From assembly GCA_014384565.1 (NCBI GenBank), contig JACNFO010000024.1, positions 28,802 to 92,801 of the forward strand: 64,000 bases of DNA, read 5' to 3'. The notes below the pieces were generated by a model. The model worked only from the letters and a program-made list of their open reading frames with translations. It was not told the DNA's origin and did no database searches. Shown here piece after piece: positions 8,991 through 18,261 of the stretch. The translations under genes and the position numbers were made by a program. Within the stretch, counting starts at the first letter, position 1, and the number at the start of each line of letters is the position of its first letter. Source of the DNA: Candidatus Pseudothioglobus aerophilus. GTDB taxonomy: Bacteria > Pseudomonadota > Gammaproteobacteria > PS1 > Pseudothioglobaceae.

Positions 8991-9899
8991 GTGCTTAAAA
9001 TTGCAACACGTAAAAGCCCTCTGGCCCTTTGGCAGGCAGAGTTTGTAAAGTCAAGACTCCAATTTTTTCACCCTGATATAGAGGTTGAGTTGGTAAAAAT
9101 GACTACTCAGGGTGATAAGATATTAAATTCACCACTTTCAAAAATTGGCGGCAAAAGCCTATTCATTAAAGAGCTCGAAATAGGTATTCTGGAAGGAAGG
9201 GCTGATATCGCCGTTCATTCCATGAAAGATGTTCCTTATGAGCTTCCAAAGGAATTCGAGATTGGCGCAATTTTGGAGCGAGAAAATCCTTTTGACGCAT
9301 TTGTTTCAAATGATTTTGACAGTGTAAGTGAACTTCCACATGGAGCTAGAGTTGGTTCTTGTAGTTTAAGGCGTATCGTTCAATTAAAAGCATTAAGACC
9401 TGATTTGGCCATTTTAGATTTAAGAGGAAATGTTAATACTCGATTAAGAAAGCTAGATGAAGGTGAATATGACGCTATTATTTTGGCATGCTCAGGCCTT
9501 ATAAGGCTTGGTTTTGAAGGTAGAATTAAGCAGCATCTGAGCGCTGAAAAATCCCTACCAGCAGTTGGTCAGGGTGCTTTAGGTATAGAGATTAGAAAAG
9601 ATGATAAGGACATAATTAGCCTTATTGAGCCGCTTATAAATAAAAAAACCATGAATGAGGTTTGTGCTGAAAGGGTAATGAATTCTACTCTTGAGGGTGG
9701 ATGTTCGGTTGCAATTGGTGGCTACGCAACCAGTAATAACACTGAGATGAGACTTAAGGGTATGGTCGGTAATGTTGACTCTGGAGTTATTTTGAGGGTA
9801 GAAGAAAGTGGCGATATATCAAAACCAAAGGTATTAGGTGAGCTTGTTGCTAATAAGCTATTATCTATGGGAGCAAAAGAGCTCTTAAACGAGGTTTAA
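8991..9899 (+). CDS. hemC: Hydroxymethylbilane synthase (porphobilinogen deaminase)
   Basis: HemC joins four porphobilinogen molecules into hydroxymethylbilane for haem synthesis. The 302-residue protein has the N-terminal KIATRKSPLALWQ block, the arginine-rich SLRRIVQL stretch and Cys238 in LEGGCSVAIGGYA, which carries the dipyrromethane cofactor. The start codon is GTG, chosen because the family begins right at this point. It is followed 1 bp later by phhB. hemD is not adjacent, unlike the usual hemCD order. Confidence 0.96.
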   Translation: MLKIATRKSPLALWQAEFVKSRLQFFHPDIEVELVKMTTQGDKILNSPLSKIGGKSLFIKELEIGILEGRADIAVHSMKDVPYELPKEFEIGAILERENPFDAFVSNDFDSVSELPHGARVGSCSLRRIVQLKALRPDLAILDLRGNVNTRLRKLDEGEYDAIILACSGLIRLGFEGRIKQHLSAEKSLPAVGQGALGIEIRKDDKDIISLIEPLINKKTMNEVCAERVMNSTLEGGCSVAIGGYATSNNTEMRLKGMVGNVDSGVILRVEESGDISKPKVLGELVANKLLSMGAKELLNEV

Positions 9900-9900
9900 T

Positions 9901-10191
9901 TTGATTTTAACTAATAAACAATTAAATACATATTTAGAAGAACTTAATGATTGGAGTATCGTTAATGAAAAGCTTTCTAAGACGTTTAAGTTTTCTAACT
10001 TTATCCAAGCTTTTGGTTTTATGACGGAAGTTGCAATTACCTCAGAGGCAATGGATCATCACCCAGAATGGTCAAATGTTTATAATAGAGTTGAGATTAA
10101 TTTGATTACTCATAGTGAGGGCGGAATAACAAAGCTTGATACTGAGCTTGCTAAGAAGATTGACACTATCAGTTGCTCTATAAAATCATAA
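9901..10191 (+). CDS. phhB: 4a-hydroxytetrahydrobiopterin (pterin-4a-carbinolamine) dehydratase
   Basis: The 96-residue protein has the family signature EAMDHHPEWSNVYNRV, with catalytic His53, His54 and the later His71. The enzyme dehydrates pterin-4a-carbinolamine, recycling the cofactor of aromatic amino-acid hydroxylases; some bacterial members may serve folate or molybdopterin metabolism instead. The start is TTG, 1 bp after hemC, with the purine-rich GAGG end of hemC as ribosome site. No phenylalanine hydroxylase is in view, so the partner pathway is open. Confidence 0.9.
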   Translation: MILTNKQLNTYLEELNDWSIVNEKLSKTFKFSNFIQAFGFMTEVAITSEAMDHHPEWSNVYNRVEINLITHSEGGITKLDTELAKKIDTISCSIKS

Positions 10192-10200
10192 ATAAGTTAA

Positions 10201-11154
10201 CTAATCAAATAATGCATCAACAAAATCTTTTGCATTAAAAGGTTTTAAATCATCGATTGCTTCGCCAACTCCAATAAAACGAATAGGCAGTTTAAGAGAA
10301 TCTGAAATTGCAAATAAAACTCCACCTTTGGCTGTTCCATCAAGTTTAGTGACAGCGAGTCCTGATAGGTTAATGGATTTATGAAATTCATTTGCTTGTT
10401 GAATCGCATTTTGACCAGACCCACCATCGATAACTAAGAGAGTTTCGTGTGGCGCATCTTCATTATGCTTTTTAAGTACTCTCTTAATTTTTTCAAGTTC
10501 TTGCATTAAGTTGTCTTGTGTATGAAGTCTTCCTGCAGTATCTGCAATTAATATATCAATATTTTTAGCAATCGCTGACTGGTAAGCGTCATATACAACC
10601 GAGGCTGCGTCTGCCCCTGTTTTTTGAGCGATGACTGGAATATCATTCCTCTGACCCCAAACCTGAAGCTGCTCAACAGCAGCAGCACGAAAAGTGTCTC
10701 CAGCTGCAAGCATTACAGATTTTCCCTCACTTTGAAATAGCTTAGCAAGCTTACCAATCGTGGTAGTTTTTCCAGCGCCATTGATACCAACAACCAGAAT
10801 AACAAAAGTTTTATCAACATTTGTTTGTAGTAAATTTTCTGTAATTAAGAATGATTCAAGTTCAATTTTTATAAGTTCATAAAGACCATCACTGTCCTTA
10901 AGTTCTTTTCTAGATGCTTTTTTTCTCACAGATTCAATAACCTTATCAGTTGTTTGAATACCTATATCTGCTCCAATTAAAAGCATTTCTAAATCTTCAA
11001 GAAGTGCTTCATCTATTTTCTTTTTACCCATAAGAAGGGATGAAAGACCATCTCCAAGTTTAGTTTTGGATTTAAATAGCCGATCTTTTAGTGAAGGTTT
11101 TTTTGTCTCACCTTCAGACTTAGGGCTTTTATTTTTTTTAAAAAAGTTTAGCAT
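10201..11154 (-). CDS. ftsY: Signal recognition particle receptor FtsY
   Basis: FtsY docks ribosome-SRP complexes at the inner membrane for cotranslational insertion. The 317-residue form has a short lysine-rich N-terminus (1-35), the four-helix N domain, and the SRP GTPase domain with P-loop GINGAGKT at 123-130, DTAGR near 206 and TKLDGTAKGG near 268. It lacks the long acidic A domain of E. coli FtsY, as is common. It faces phhB tail to tail with a 9-bp gap. The usual ftsE/ftsX neighbours are absent. Confidence 0.96.
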   Translation of the reverse strand: MLNFFKKNKSPKSEGETKKPSLKDRLFKSKTKLGDGLSSLLMGKKKIDEALLEDLEMLLIGADIGIQTTDKVIESVRKKASRKELKDSDGLYELIKIELESFLITENLLQTNVDKTFVILVVGINGAGKTTTIGKLAKLFQSEGKSVMLAAGDTFRAAAVEQLQVWGQRNDIPVIAQKTGADAASVVYDAYQSAIAKNIDILIADTAGRLHTQDNLMQELEKIKRVLKKHNEDAPHETLLVIDGGSGQNAIQQANEFHKSINLSGLAVTKLDGTAKGGVLFAISDSLKLPIRFIGVGEAIDDLKPFNAKDFVDALFD

Positions 11155-11283
11155 TAAAGTTCAATTATAAAGACTAGGTAAATTTTACTATGTCAATCAA
11201 CATAATAACCGTTAATCAATAGATAGTGTTTCATATAACTTCATTGTATTCTGACGGTATTATGTAACTATTTTGGAGTTCAA

Positions 11284-11709
11284 ATGCTTTGGATTAAGGC
11301 TTTTCACATTTTGACGGTAATAACTTGGTTTGCAGCACTGTTTTATTTGCCGCGACTTTTTGTTTACCATGCTATGGCAACTGATGAGATTAGTATAGAG
11401 CGCTTCAAAGTAATGGAGCGAAAACTATATAGAGGCATTATGATGCCAAGCTTCGTTATTACAACGCTTATGGGCGCTTGGATGCTCTATGGCTATGCTT
11501 GGGAAGTCTATGCTGATCAATATTGGCTTCAGCTTAAACTAGCTTTAGTTGTCATTCTAATTGCGTATCATTTTTATTGCGGCCATTTGGTGAGAGTGTT
11601 TGCTGAAGATAAAAATACACGGAGCCATGCTTTTTATCGATGGTTTAATGAGTTTCCAGTTTTACTTCTTTTTGGTATTGTTATTCTTGTTGTTGTTAAG
11701 CCTTTTTAA
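11284..11709 (+). CDS. hemJ: Protoporphyrinogen IX oxidase HemJ
   Basis: HemJ oxidises protoporphyrinogen IX to protoporphyrin IX, the penultimate step of haem synthesis, in the inner membrane. The 141-residue protein has four transmembrane helices and the HemJ/CopD-like signature WIKAFHILTVITWFAALFYLPRLFVYH near the N-terminus, with conserved His8 and Arg24. It complements hemC in the same window. A GGAG ribosome site lies just before the ATG. Confidence 0.9.
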   Translation: MLWIKAFHILTVITWFAALFYLPRLFVYHAMATDEISIERFKVMERKLYRGIMMPSFVITTLMGAWMLYGYAWEVYADQYWLQLKLALVVILIAYHFYCGHLVRVFAEDKNTRSHAFYRWFNEFPVLLLFGIVILVVVKPF

Positions 11710-11756
11710 AAATTTACTTATATAATTTAAATCTTTATCACAAAAAAAATTAACTG

Positions 11757-12413
11757 ATGAGTATCTCGCAAGACACAAAAGAGTTAAATTCATATATCAA
11801 TAAAAAAGTTGATATTGAATCAGTTGCTTCTTTTAAAGGCAATGAGCACATTATCAAATTAAATCTTAAGTTTGATATTAATCAAATGCGCGAAGCACTT
11901 GATGAAGTTAAAGCTATGTCAGAGTTTAAAACTGCTGCGTCAGGTTTTCACGCTCTTGCGATGACTCGCAGAAAGAATAGCTCTGTTGAGTCTGATAATA
12001 ACCTTGTGGGTCGCTACTATACTCGCTTAGATGATAGCTATGAAGAGATAGCCAAGGATGAGTTAGTTGATGAGGCTTCATTTACTGAGCTTGTTGAAGT
12101 GTTTAAGGGTACTTATTTTGAAACTATTCACAAGGAGCTATCAGTTCGTTACCCTATTGGAAGGGTTCGCATATTAGAAAAAGATAGCTTTAATTGCAAT
12201 TCATGGCATAGAGATCCTGAGCCAAGGATACATATTCCAATTTATACAAACCCTGGTGCTTTATTTATAGTAAACCATCACTGCACCCACCTTCCTGCTG
12301 ATGGCTCCGTATATTTTACGGATACGAGGGGTTACCACACCGCCCTTAATGGTGGAGATGAGTCTAGAACCCATCTCGTAGCCACTTTAGCCTATCCAGA
12401 ATACCAACCTTAA
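11757..12413 (+). CDS. 2-oxoglutarate/Fe(II) oxygenase, aspartyl/asparaginyl beta-hydroxylase-like
   Basis: This 218-residue protein is not recognised as a named enzyme. Its C-terminal half has a double-stranded beta-helix layout: SWHRDPEPRIHIPIYTNPG (149-165) followed by YHTALNGGDESRTHLV (193-208). His151, Asp153 and His194 form an HxD...H iron-binding triad, and Arg204 is placed to bind 2-oxoglutarate. This fits the Asp/Arg hydroxylase-type family that includes free-amino-acid hydroxylases such as proline cis-4-hydroxylase. The first 110 residues are helical and unassigned. It is followed 13 bp later by a threonine aldolase gene on the same strand, so it may hydroxylate an amino acid at the beta carbon for that aldolase. 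That link is inference. Confidence 0.65.
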   Translation: MSISQDTKELNSYINKKVDIESVASFKGNEHIIKLNLKFDINQMREALDEVKAMSEFKTAASGFHALAMTRRKNSSVESDNNLVGRYYTRLDDSYEEIAKDELVDEASFTELVEVFKGTYFETIHKELSVRYPIGRVRILEKDSFNCNSWHRDPEPRIHIPIYTNPGALFIVNHHCTHLPADGSVYFTDTRGYHTALNGGDESRTHLVATLAYPEYQP

Positions 12414-12426
12414 GTGTAAAACAGTT

Positions 12427-13488
12427 ATGAGCCAATATAAGAAAAATATAAATAACCAAGAGAAATTAGAGAGTCCAATAGATTTTCGAAGTGATACAGT
12501 TACTTTGCCATCCCATGAAATGCTTGCAAGTATCAATAATACCAAGCTTGGAGATGATGTTTATGAAGAGGATATCGAAGTAATCGAACTGCAAGAATAT
12601 GCAGCAAATCTCTTAGGAAAAGAAGCAAGCTTATTTTTTCCTAGTGGCACTCAAAGTAATTTAACTGCTATGCTCGCCCATTGTCAAAGAGGCGATGAAG
12701 TTTTGATTGGTAGGCATTATCATACAAATGTTTATGAGGCTCGAGGCGTTTCAGTTTTGGGAGGTGTGGGGATTTGCCCTATTGATACTTCAGCATCTGG
12801 ATCTATGAAAGTAAGCGATATGCTCAGTCAGATTAAAGCTAACGATCCTCACTATGCCGTAACAAAACTTCTTTGTTTAGAGAACACTTTTTCTGGAAAA
12901 GTTCAACCTCAAAAGGAACTTGATGCATTGGCAAAAGCTGCACATAGTAAAGGCTTAAAAGTACATTTGGATGGCGCTCGCTTATTTAATGCACATATAC
13001 ACTCAGGTCTAACAATGAAGGCTTTGACAGAAAGTTTTGACAGTATATCAATATGTTTATCAAAAGGCTTAGGCGCACCAATTGGGTCTCTTTTAGTAAG
13101 TGATCAAGCTACCATTAATAAAGCCTTGCGATTACGAAAGATGCTTGGCGGCGGCATGAGACAAGTTGGCGTTATCGCTGCTTATGGAATGTATGCTTTA
13201 AAGAATAATATAAAGAGGCTTCAAGAGGATCATGATAATGCAAAATATCTTGCTAGTGGCCTGTCATCAGTTTCTGAATTAACTATAGACTATGGTGAAA
13301 ATCAAACAAATATGGTTTTTGTGGATTGTCCAGAACTGCACAGAGATAGCTTAGAAAGACATCTTTTTGATAGAAATATTATAATTTCTAATCTTGATCG
13401 AGGAAGGCTAGTATGCCACTTAGGAATTAGTAAAGAAGATATTTTGGTGGTTATTAATGCCTTTAAAGATTATTTTAAAAATATTTAA
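12427..13488 (+). CDS. ltaE: Low-specificity L-threonine aldolase family enzyme
   Basis: LtaE-type enzymes cleave threonine, allo-threonine and other beta-hydroxy amino acids to glycine plus an aldehyde, using PLP. The 353-residue protein has the family start FRSDTVTLPS, the FFPSGTQSNLTA block (70-81), HLDGARLFNAH (180-190) and the PLP lysine Lys213 in CLSKGLGAPIGS. Length matches the family. It lies just downstream of a putative amino-acid hydroxylase and convergent (4-bp gap) with an amino-acid ABC transporter. Confidence 0.88.
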   Translation: MSQYKKNINNQEKLESPIDFRSDTVTLPSHEMLASINNTKLGDDVYEEDIEVIELQEYAANLLGKEASLFFPSGTQSNLTAMLAHCQRGDEVLIGRHYHTNVYEARGVSVLGGVGICPIDTSASGSMKVSDMLSQIKANDPHYAVTKLLCLENTFSGKVQPQKELDALAKAAHSKGLKVHLDGARLFNAHIHSGLTMKALTESFDSISICLSKGLGAPIGSLLVSDQATINKALRLRKMLGGGMRQVGVIAAYGMYALKNNIKRLQEDHDNAKYLASGLSSVSELTIDYGENQTNMVFVDCPELHRDSLERHLFDRNIIISNLDRGRLVCHLGISKEDILVVINAFKDYFKNI

Positions 13489-13492
13489 ATTA

Positions 13493-14254
13493 TTAGATAA
13501 GAATTTGGTCTAAAAAAGTTTTAGTTCGATCACTTTTTGGGTTATTAAAGAATTCGTCTGGAGTATTTTGCTCCACAATCTCCCCGTCTGCCATAAATAT
13601 TATCCTGTCTGCAACTTGCCTTGCAAAGCCCATTTCATGAGTAACGCAAATCATTGTCATGCCGCTAGTTGCAAGCTCGACCATGGTATCTAAAACTTCT
13701 GAAACCATTTCGGGGTCTAGCGCCGAAGTTGGCTCATCAAATAACATGACTTTAGGCTCCATACATAAGCTTCTAGCAATAGCAACTCGCTGCTGCTGAC
13801 CACCAGATAGTTGATCTGGATATTTGTCCGCCTGCTCTGGGATCTTGACTTGTTCAAGCATTGCAACCGCTCTTTTTTCCGCTTCTTTTTTATCAATTCC
13901 TCTGACCCAGTTTGGACCAGCCATGCAGTTTTCAAGGACAGTTAAGTGTGGGAATAAATTAAAATTTTGAAATACCATTCCAATGTCTCGTCGAACAATA
14001 TCAACATCTTTCATGGTTTCATGAAGCTCAACTCCGCTAACATGAATTTGACCTTCTTGATGAGCTTCAAGTCGATTTAGGCATCGAATTAGAGTCGATT
14101 TTCCTGAACCAGATGGGCCACAGATGACAATTTTTTCTTTTAGATTTATTTCAAGATTTATATCTTTAAGTGCCTGAAAATCCCCATACCATTTGCTGAC
14201 ACCATCCAGTGATATAACAGGGTTTTCAATTTTAGTTTTAGCACTCACAATCAA
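13493..14254 (-). CDS. Polar amino-acid ABC transporter, ATP-binding subunit (GlnQ/HisP type)
   Basis: The 253-residue ATPase has Walker [10 protein letters not shown] (46-54), signature LSGGQQQR (149-156) and Walker [11 protein letters not shown] (171-180), and the PAAT-family feature [13 protein letters not shown]. The start is a TTG whose bases overlap the stop of the permease gene (TTGA), with AGAAGG upstream; a GTG two codons later is possible. It drives uptake of an amino acid through the adjacent permease. It is the last gene of a binding protein-permease-ATPase operon. Confidence 0.92.
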   Translation of the reverse strand: MIVSAKTKIENPVISLDGVSKWYGDFQALKDINLEINLKEKIVICGPSGSGKSTLIRCLNRLEAHQEGQIHVSGVELHETMKDVDIVRRDIGMVFQNFNLFPHLTVLENCMAGPNWVRGIDKKEAEKRAVAMLEQVKIPEQADKYPDQLSGGQQQRVAIARSLCMEPKVMLFDEPTSALDPEMVSEVLDTMVELATSGMTMICVTHEMGFARQVADRIIFMADGEIVEQNTPDEFFNNPKSDRTKTFLDQILI

Positions 14255-15228
14255 GCCTTCTGTTGGTATTTTCTTTCAATGCGCGCTTGAATCATTTCAA
14301 GAATGATTGTCAGGGCCCAATAAATCATTGCAGCTGTAAGTAACATTTCTAAATTATTGAAATCTTTCGCGCCTATTTTTTTGGCCATGAACATTAACTC
14401 CCAAATCCCAAGAACAGAGACTAAAGAACTATCCTTAAGCATTGCAATAAATTGGTTGCCGGTTGGTGGAACTATAATTGGTATTGACTGGGGTAATATA
14501 ATTTTTCGAAGTATCAGCCCAAACTTAAAGCCCAATGCTCTTGAGGCCTCCCATTGCCCTTTTGGTATGCTTTGAATACCTGCACGAAAAATCTCCGTCA
14601 TGTAGGCACCATAACAAAGTGACAGAGCTGCAATACCAGAAGGAATAGCATCAATCATGAATCCTAGTTGAGGAAGACCCATATAAATTAGATAAATTTG
14701 TAGAAGAAGAGGGAGTCCTCTAAATAAAGACGTATAAAAACTTGCTATCGCATAAGCAAAGCCATTATTTGAAAGTTTAGCAATAGCTCCAACGATTGCT
14801 ATAGCAGTAGCAATTGCAATTGAAACTGCTGATATATAAATCGTAGTAAAAAGACCCTTGGAAATCATAAGCCAAAGTTTGCTTGGCTCGCCGATAAATA
14901 TATAGGCTAACTCAAGATCAAAAGAGTAGGCAAAAGCAAGAAAAAGAAAAAACAATTCAATCCAAACAATGAGTATTTGAATTTTCAACCTAGCAAAGCT
15001 AATTAATAATAAATTTAGGACAAATATTATTGAAAGTACAAACGAAACAACCAGTCGTCCAAAAAACCCGCTTTCTTTTGGATTTCCAATAACTGGGCTG
15101 AGGAATTCTCCAAATATGGTGTCGGTAAGATTAAAGGCAAAGAAAAACGCCAATACCGCTATTGATAATCCTAAAAGGAACGCTGGTTTGTGCAGCGACT
15201 TATCTTCAATAACGGTATCAACGAACAT
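14251..15228 (-). CDS. Polar amino-acid ABC transporter permease with an extended N-terminus
   Basis: The 325-residue protein has the HisM/GlnP permease core in its C-terminal two thirds, including the ATPase-docking EAA loop ([22 protein letters not shown], about residues 233-254). The first 110 residues add about three extra transmembrane helices not found in the smallest members; this layout is seen in some GltK/AapM-like permeases. Only one permease is encoded, so it should work as a homodimer. It overlaps the ATPase gene by 4 bp and follows the binding-protein gene by 45 bp. Confidence 0.88.
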   Translation of the reverse strand: MFVDTVIEDKSLHKPAFLLGLSIAVLAFFFAFNLTDTIFGEFLSPVIGNPKESGFFGRLVVSFVLSIIFVLNLLLISFARLKIQILIVWIELFFLFLAFAYSFDLELAYIFIGEPSKLWLMISKGLFTTIYISAVSIAIATAIAIVGAIAKLSNNGFAYAIASFYTSLFRGLPLLLQIYLIYMGLPQLGFMIDAIPSGIAALSLCYGAYMTEIFRAGIQSIPKGQWEASRALGFKFGLILRKIILPQSIPIIVPPTGNQFIAMLKDSSLVSVLGIWELMFMAKKIGAKDFNNLEMLLTAAMIYWALTIILEMIQARIERKYQQKA

Positions 15229-15273
15229 ACCTTTCTCTAAAGCTTAATTAAAACTTATAACTAAATGCTCTAA

Positions 15274-16131
15274 TTAAAACGCAATAGTGTAGTCATTTGA
15301 ACTACCATCTGCGTTTTTAAACCACTTCATTGACATCATTGTCAATGTGTAGTCTTTTTTCATAGCAGCAATAATTCTAGCAATCTCTGCATCTAACTCA
15401 GGGTCATCATTACCTTTGTCAGTTGCTACTGAAAGAGGCTCAAAGAAAGCAGGGTCACCCAAGAAACGAATTGGGTATCCATCTTCTATAGCGCCTTGAA
15501 TCATCGGAATAGAATCAATAATACCGTCATTACGAACACCAGCACCTAGTCGAGTGTCATCCAGACATGTATGACCGTCAGCAAGCGAAGTAATTGTTCC
15601 TGGCGTAACTTTATATTTAAATGCTGGAGCGTCAATCATATCTAGACTTCCTTCAAGATACATTTCCCAAGTTGAGGCTGCTGTAGTACAAACATTCTTT
15701 CCATTTAAACCGGCCAATGTTGTTATAGGTGAATCTGTGTGAACCGCAAAACCAGCTGGAGTGTAATAATAAACTGCCGGGAAGTTGAGTACTTCCGAGC
15801 GAGTTTCTGTTGGCGTCATAGAGCCCACTGATACGTCCCAACGCATATTCCAGTTACCTGAAGTTATAATATCCCATGAAGGAGTAATGAAGCGAGCTTC
15901 TACGCCCATACGCTTAGCAATTTCTCTACCAACATCAACGTCAAAGCCTTCCATTTCGCCAGCATCGTTAATGTATGAATATGGTGCCCAGTTTGCATCA
16001 GTTGCAATCATCAATTCATTGTTTGATTTAATATAATCATAAACTGCACCTGCTTGAACTGTCATGTTTAATGATAATAGCGCGACTGCAAATGCAATCG
16101 ACGACTTTTTAAAGCCTAGCTTAATACTCAT
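15274..16131 (-). CDS. Periplasmic amino-acid-binding protein of an ABC transporter (SBP family 3)
   Basis: The 285-residue protein has a signal peptide ending near TVQAGA (about residue 28) and the family 3 solute-binding signature EMEGFDVDVGREIAKRMGVEARF after DANWAPYSYIN. It should capture an amino acid in the periplasm for the permease encoded next. Cysteines in GKNVCTTAAS and DGHTCLDDTR may form a disulphide. The substrate is not readable from sequence. A strong AGGAGAG ribosome site precedes the ATG, fitting high expression of the first gene of the operon. Confidence 0.9.
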   Translation of the reverse strand: MSIKLGFKKSSIAFAVALLSLNMTVQAGAVYDYIKSNNELMIATDANWAPYSYINDAGEMEGFDVDVGREIAKRMGVEARFITPSWDIITSGNWNMRWDVSVGSMTPTETRSEVLNFPAVYYYTPAGFAVHTDSPITTLAGLNGKNVCTTAASTWEMYLEGSLDMIDAPAFKYKVTPGTITSLADGHTCLDDTRLGAGVRNDGIIDSIPMIQGAIEDGYPIRFLGDPAFFEPLSVATDKGNDDPELDAEIARIIAAMKKDYTLTMMSMKWFKNADGSSNDYTIAF

Positions 16132-16238
16132 TTGTCTCTCCTATTTATATTTAAATAATTTACGAATTTACAATTGTACACATATTTTTGAAGAAAATTA
16201 GCATTCAAAACAGATAGAAACATATAAAAGTTTATATT

Positions 16239-17138
16239 CTAGGTTTTAAAAACACCTGTAGAAAGATAGCGATCACCGCGATCACAAATAATTGTAACAA
16301 TAACGGCATTATTAACCTGTTTAGAAAGCTCGATTGCTGAAGCTACTGCGCCTCCAGCTGATACGCCAGAGAAGATGCCTTCACGAGTTGCAAGATCCCT
16401 TGTTGCTTGCTCTGCACTTGATTGCGAGATATCCATAATTTTATCCACCCTGGTTGAGTCAAAGATAGTGGGGAGATACTCTTTAGGCCACCTCCTAATT
16501 CCTGGAATGTGTGAGTCATCATCAGGCTGAATACCTATGATTTGTATTGCTGGATTTTTTTCTTTGAGATACCTTGAAACCCCCATAATGGTGCCCGTAG
16601 TACCCATGGAGCTTACGAAATGTGTAATTTTTCCATTTGTATCATTCCAAATTTCTCTGGCAGTTGAGGCATAGTGAGCGCTTGGATTATCTTGATTAGA
16701 AAATTGGTTAAGCTGAAGGCCTTTATTTTCTATACTCATTTGATTTGCAAGATCACGTGCTCCTTCCATCCCAAGCTCTTTGGTCACTAAAATCAATTCT
16801 GCGCCATATGCGGTCATCGCATCTCTTCTCTCTTGCGATAGATTTTCTTGCATAATTAGAATCATCTTATAGCCCTTAATAGCTGCAACCATAGCTAGGG
16901 CAATGCCTGTGTTTCCACTAGTTGCTTCAATAAGAGTGTCTCCAGGATGAATCTCGCCCCTATTTTCTGCCTCAGTAATCATATTAAAGGCGGCGCGATC
17001 TTTAACGGATCCAGCTGGGTTGTTGCCTTCGAGTTTACCAAGAATTATATTAGAAGGATTTGGATTTAATCTTTGCAGTTTAACTAAAGGAGTCTTTCCT
17101 ATGCATTGATCAATTGTTAAATAGTTATTATTGCTCAT
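16239..17138 (-). CDS. cysM: Cysteine synthase B
   Basis: CysM makes cysteine from O-acetylserine and sulphide or thiosulphate, with PLP. The 299-residue protein has the PLP lysine Lys46 in NPAGSVKDRAA, the SGNTG phosphate-grip motif at about 89-93, and RRWPKEYLP, a block typical of CysM rather than CysK. It lies 39 bp downstream of thrC on the same strand, so it may belong to the hom-thrC unit, an unusual association. Confidence 0.92.
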   Translation of the reverse strand: MSNNNYLTIDQCIGKTPLVKLQRLNPNPSNIILGKLEGNNPAGSVKDRAAFNMITEAENRGEIHPGDTLIEATSGNTGIALAMVAAIKGYKMILIMQENLSQERRDAMTAYGAELILVTKELGMEGARDLANQMSIENKGLQLNQFSNQDNPSAHYASTAREIWNDTNGKITHFVSSMGTTGTIMGVSRYLKEKNPAIQIIGIQPDDDSHIPGIRRWPKEYLPTIFDSTRVDKIMDISQSSAEQATRDLATREGIFSGVSAGGAVASAIELSKQVNNAVIVTIICDRGDRYLSTGVFKT

Positions 17139-17177
17139 AATTTGATAGTTATTATCATAAATTTAAAGCCCTTAGAA

Positions 17178-18245
17178 CTACATATTGTTTAAGATGGCTT
17201 TTTTTACTTCCTCAAGTGTTGGATTCACATTAATCATTGCACTTGTGTCGCATTGAGCAATTGCAGTGTCTGGGTCTTTAAGTCCATGACCTGTAAGAGT
17301 ACATACAACGCTCGAGCCATCAGGTATTTTTCCTGATTTTATATCTCTTAGAGCTCCTGCAACTGATATTGCAGAGGCAGGCTCACAAAAAATCCCTTCC
17401 TTTTCAGTCAGCATCTTTTGTGTTGCTAAAATTTCTTCATCTGAAAATGCATCAAACCATCCGTTCGATTCTTTACTAAGTTTTAAAGCTTGATCCCAGC
17501 TTTGAGGATTTCCAATTCTTATTGCAGTCGCAATAGTTTCTGGATTATGAACTCTCGAACCGTGAATAAATGGAGCAGCACCTTCAGCTTGATAACCGAG
17601 CATGACAGGTGTTGAATCTGCTTTTCCTTTCTCGTGATATTCTGTATAGCCCATCCAGTGCGCAGTAATATTTCCTGCATTACCAACAGGGAGGCAGTGG
17701 TAATCTGGAGCATGACCGAGCTCTTCAATAATTTCAAATGCTGCAGTTTTTTGACCTTGCAGCCTAAAAGGGTTGATTGAGTTGACTATTGAGACGGGTG
17801 CAAATTCAGCAACCTCTTTAACGAGCTGCATGCCGTCATCAAAGTTACCCTTAATTTGAATAATAGTAGAGCCATGTATCATTGCTTGCGCTAATTTACC
17901 TAGCGCAATTTTTCCTTCTGGAATGAGAACAAATGCCTTAATTCCTGCTCTTGCAGCGTAGGCAGCAGCAGCAGCTGACGTATTTCCAGTTGATGCGCAA
18001 ATAATTGCTTTTGAGCCACTTTCCACAGCCTTTGTAACTGCCATAGTCATTCCGCGATCTTTAAATGAACCTGTAGGATTTAATCCTTCGTACTTTATAT
18101 AGAGTTCAACTTGCGTCCCCATTTCACATGGGATATTTTCAAGTCTAATTAATGGTGTATTGCCTTCACCAAGACTTATGATACGAGTGTTGTCACTGAC
18201 AGGTAGAGTATCTCTATATTTGTCAATTAATCCTGTATATCTCAT
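17178..18245 (-). CDS. thrC: Threonine synthase
   Basis: ThrC converts O-phosphohomoserine to threonine using PLP. The 355-residue protein is the short, class II-like form, with LGEGNTPLIRLE near the N-terminus, the PLP lysine Lys62 in NPTGSFKDRGMT and a phosphate-binding PVGNAGNIT segment. It follows hom by 16 bp, forming the common hom-thrC pair. thrB is not present in this window. Confidence 0.95.
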   Translation of the reverse strand: MRYTGLIDKYRDTLPVSDNTRIISLGEGNTPLIRLENIPCEMGTQVELYIKYEGLNPTGSFKDRGMTMAVTKAVESGSKAIICASTGNTSAAAAAYAARAGIKAFVLIPEGKIALGKLAQAMIHGSTIIQIKGNFDDGMQLVKEVAEFAPVSIVNSINPFRLQGQKTAAFEIIEELGHAPDYHCLPVGNAGNITAHWMGYTEYHEKGKADSTPVMLGYQAEGAAPFIHGSRVHNPETIATAIRIGNPQSWDQALKLSKESNGWFDAFSDEEILATQKMLTEKEGIFCEPASAISVAGALRDIKSGKIPDGSSVVCTLTGHGLKDPDTAIAQCDTSAMINVNPTLEEVKKAILNNM

Positions 18246-18261
18246 AGTTCTCTCAATTGGT

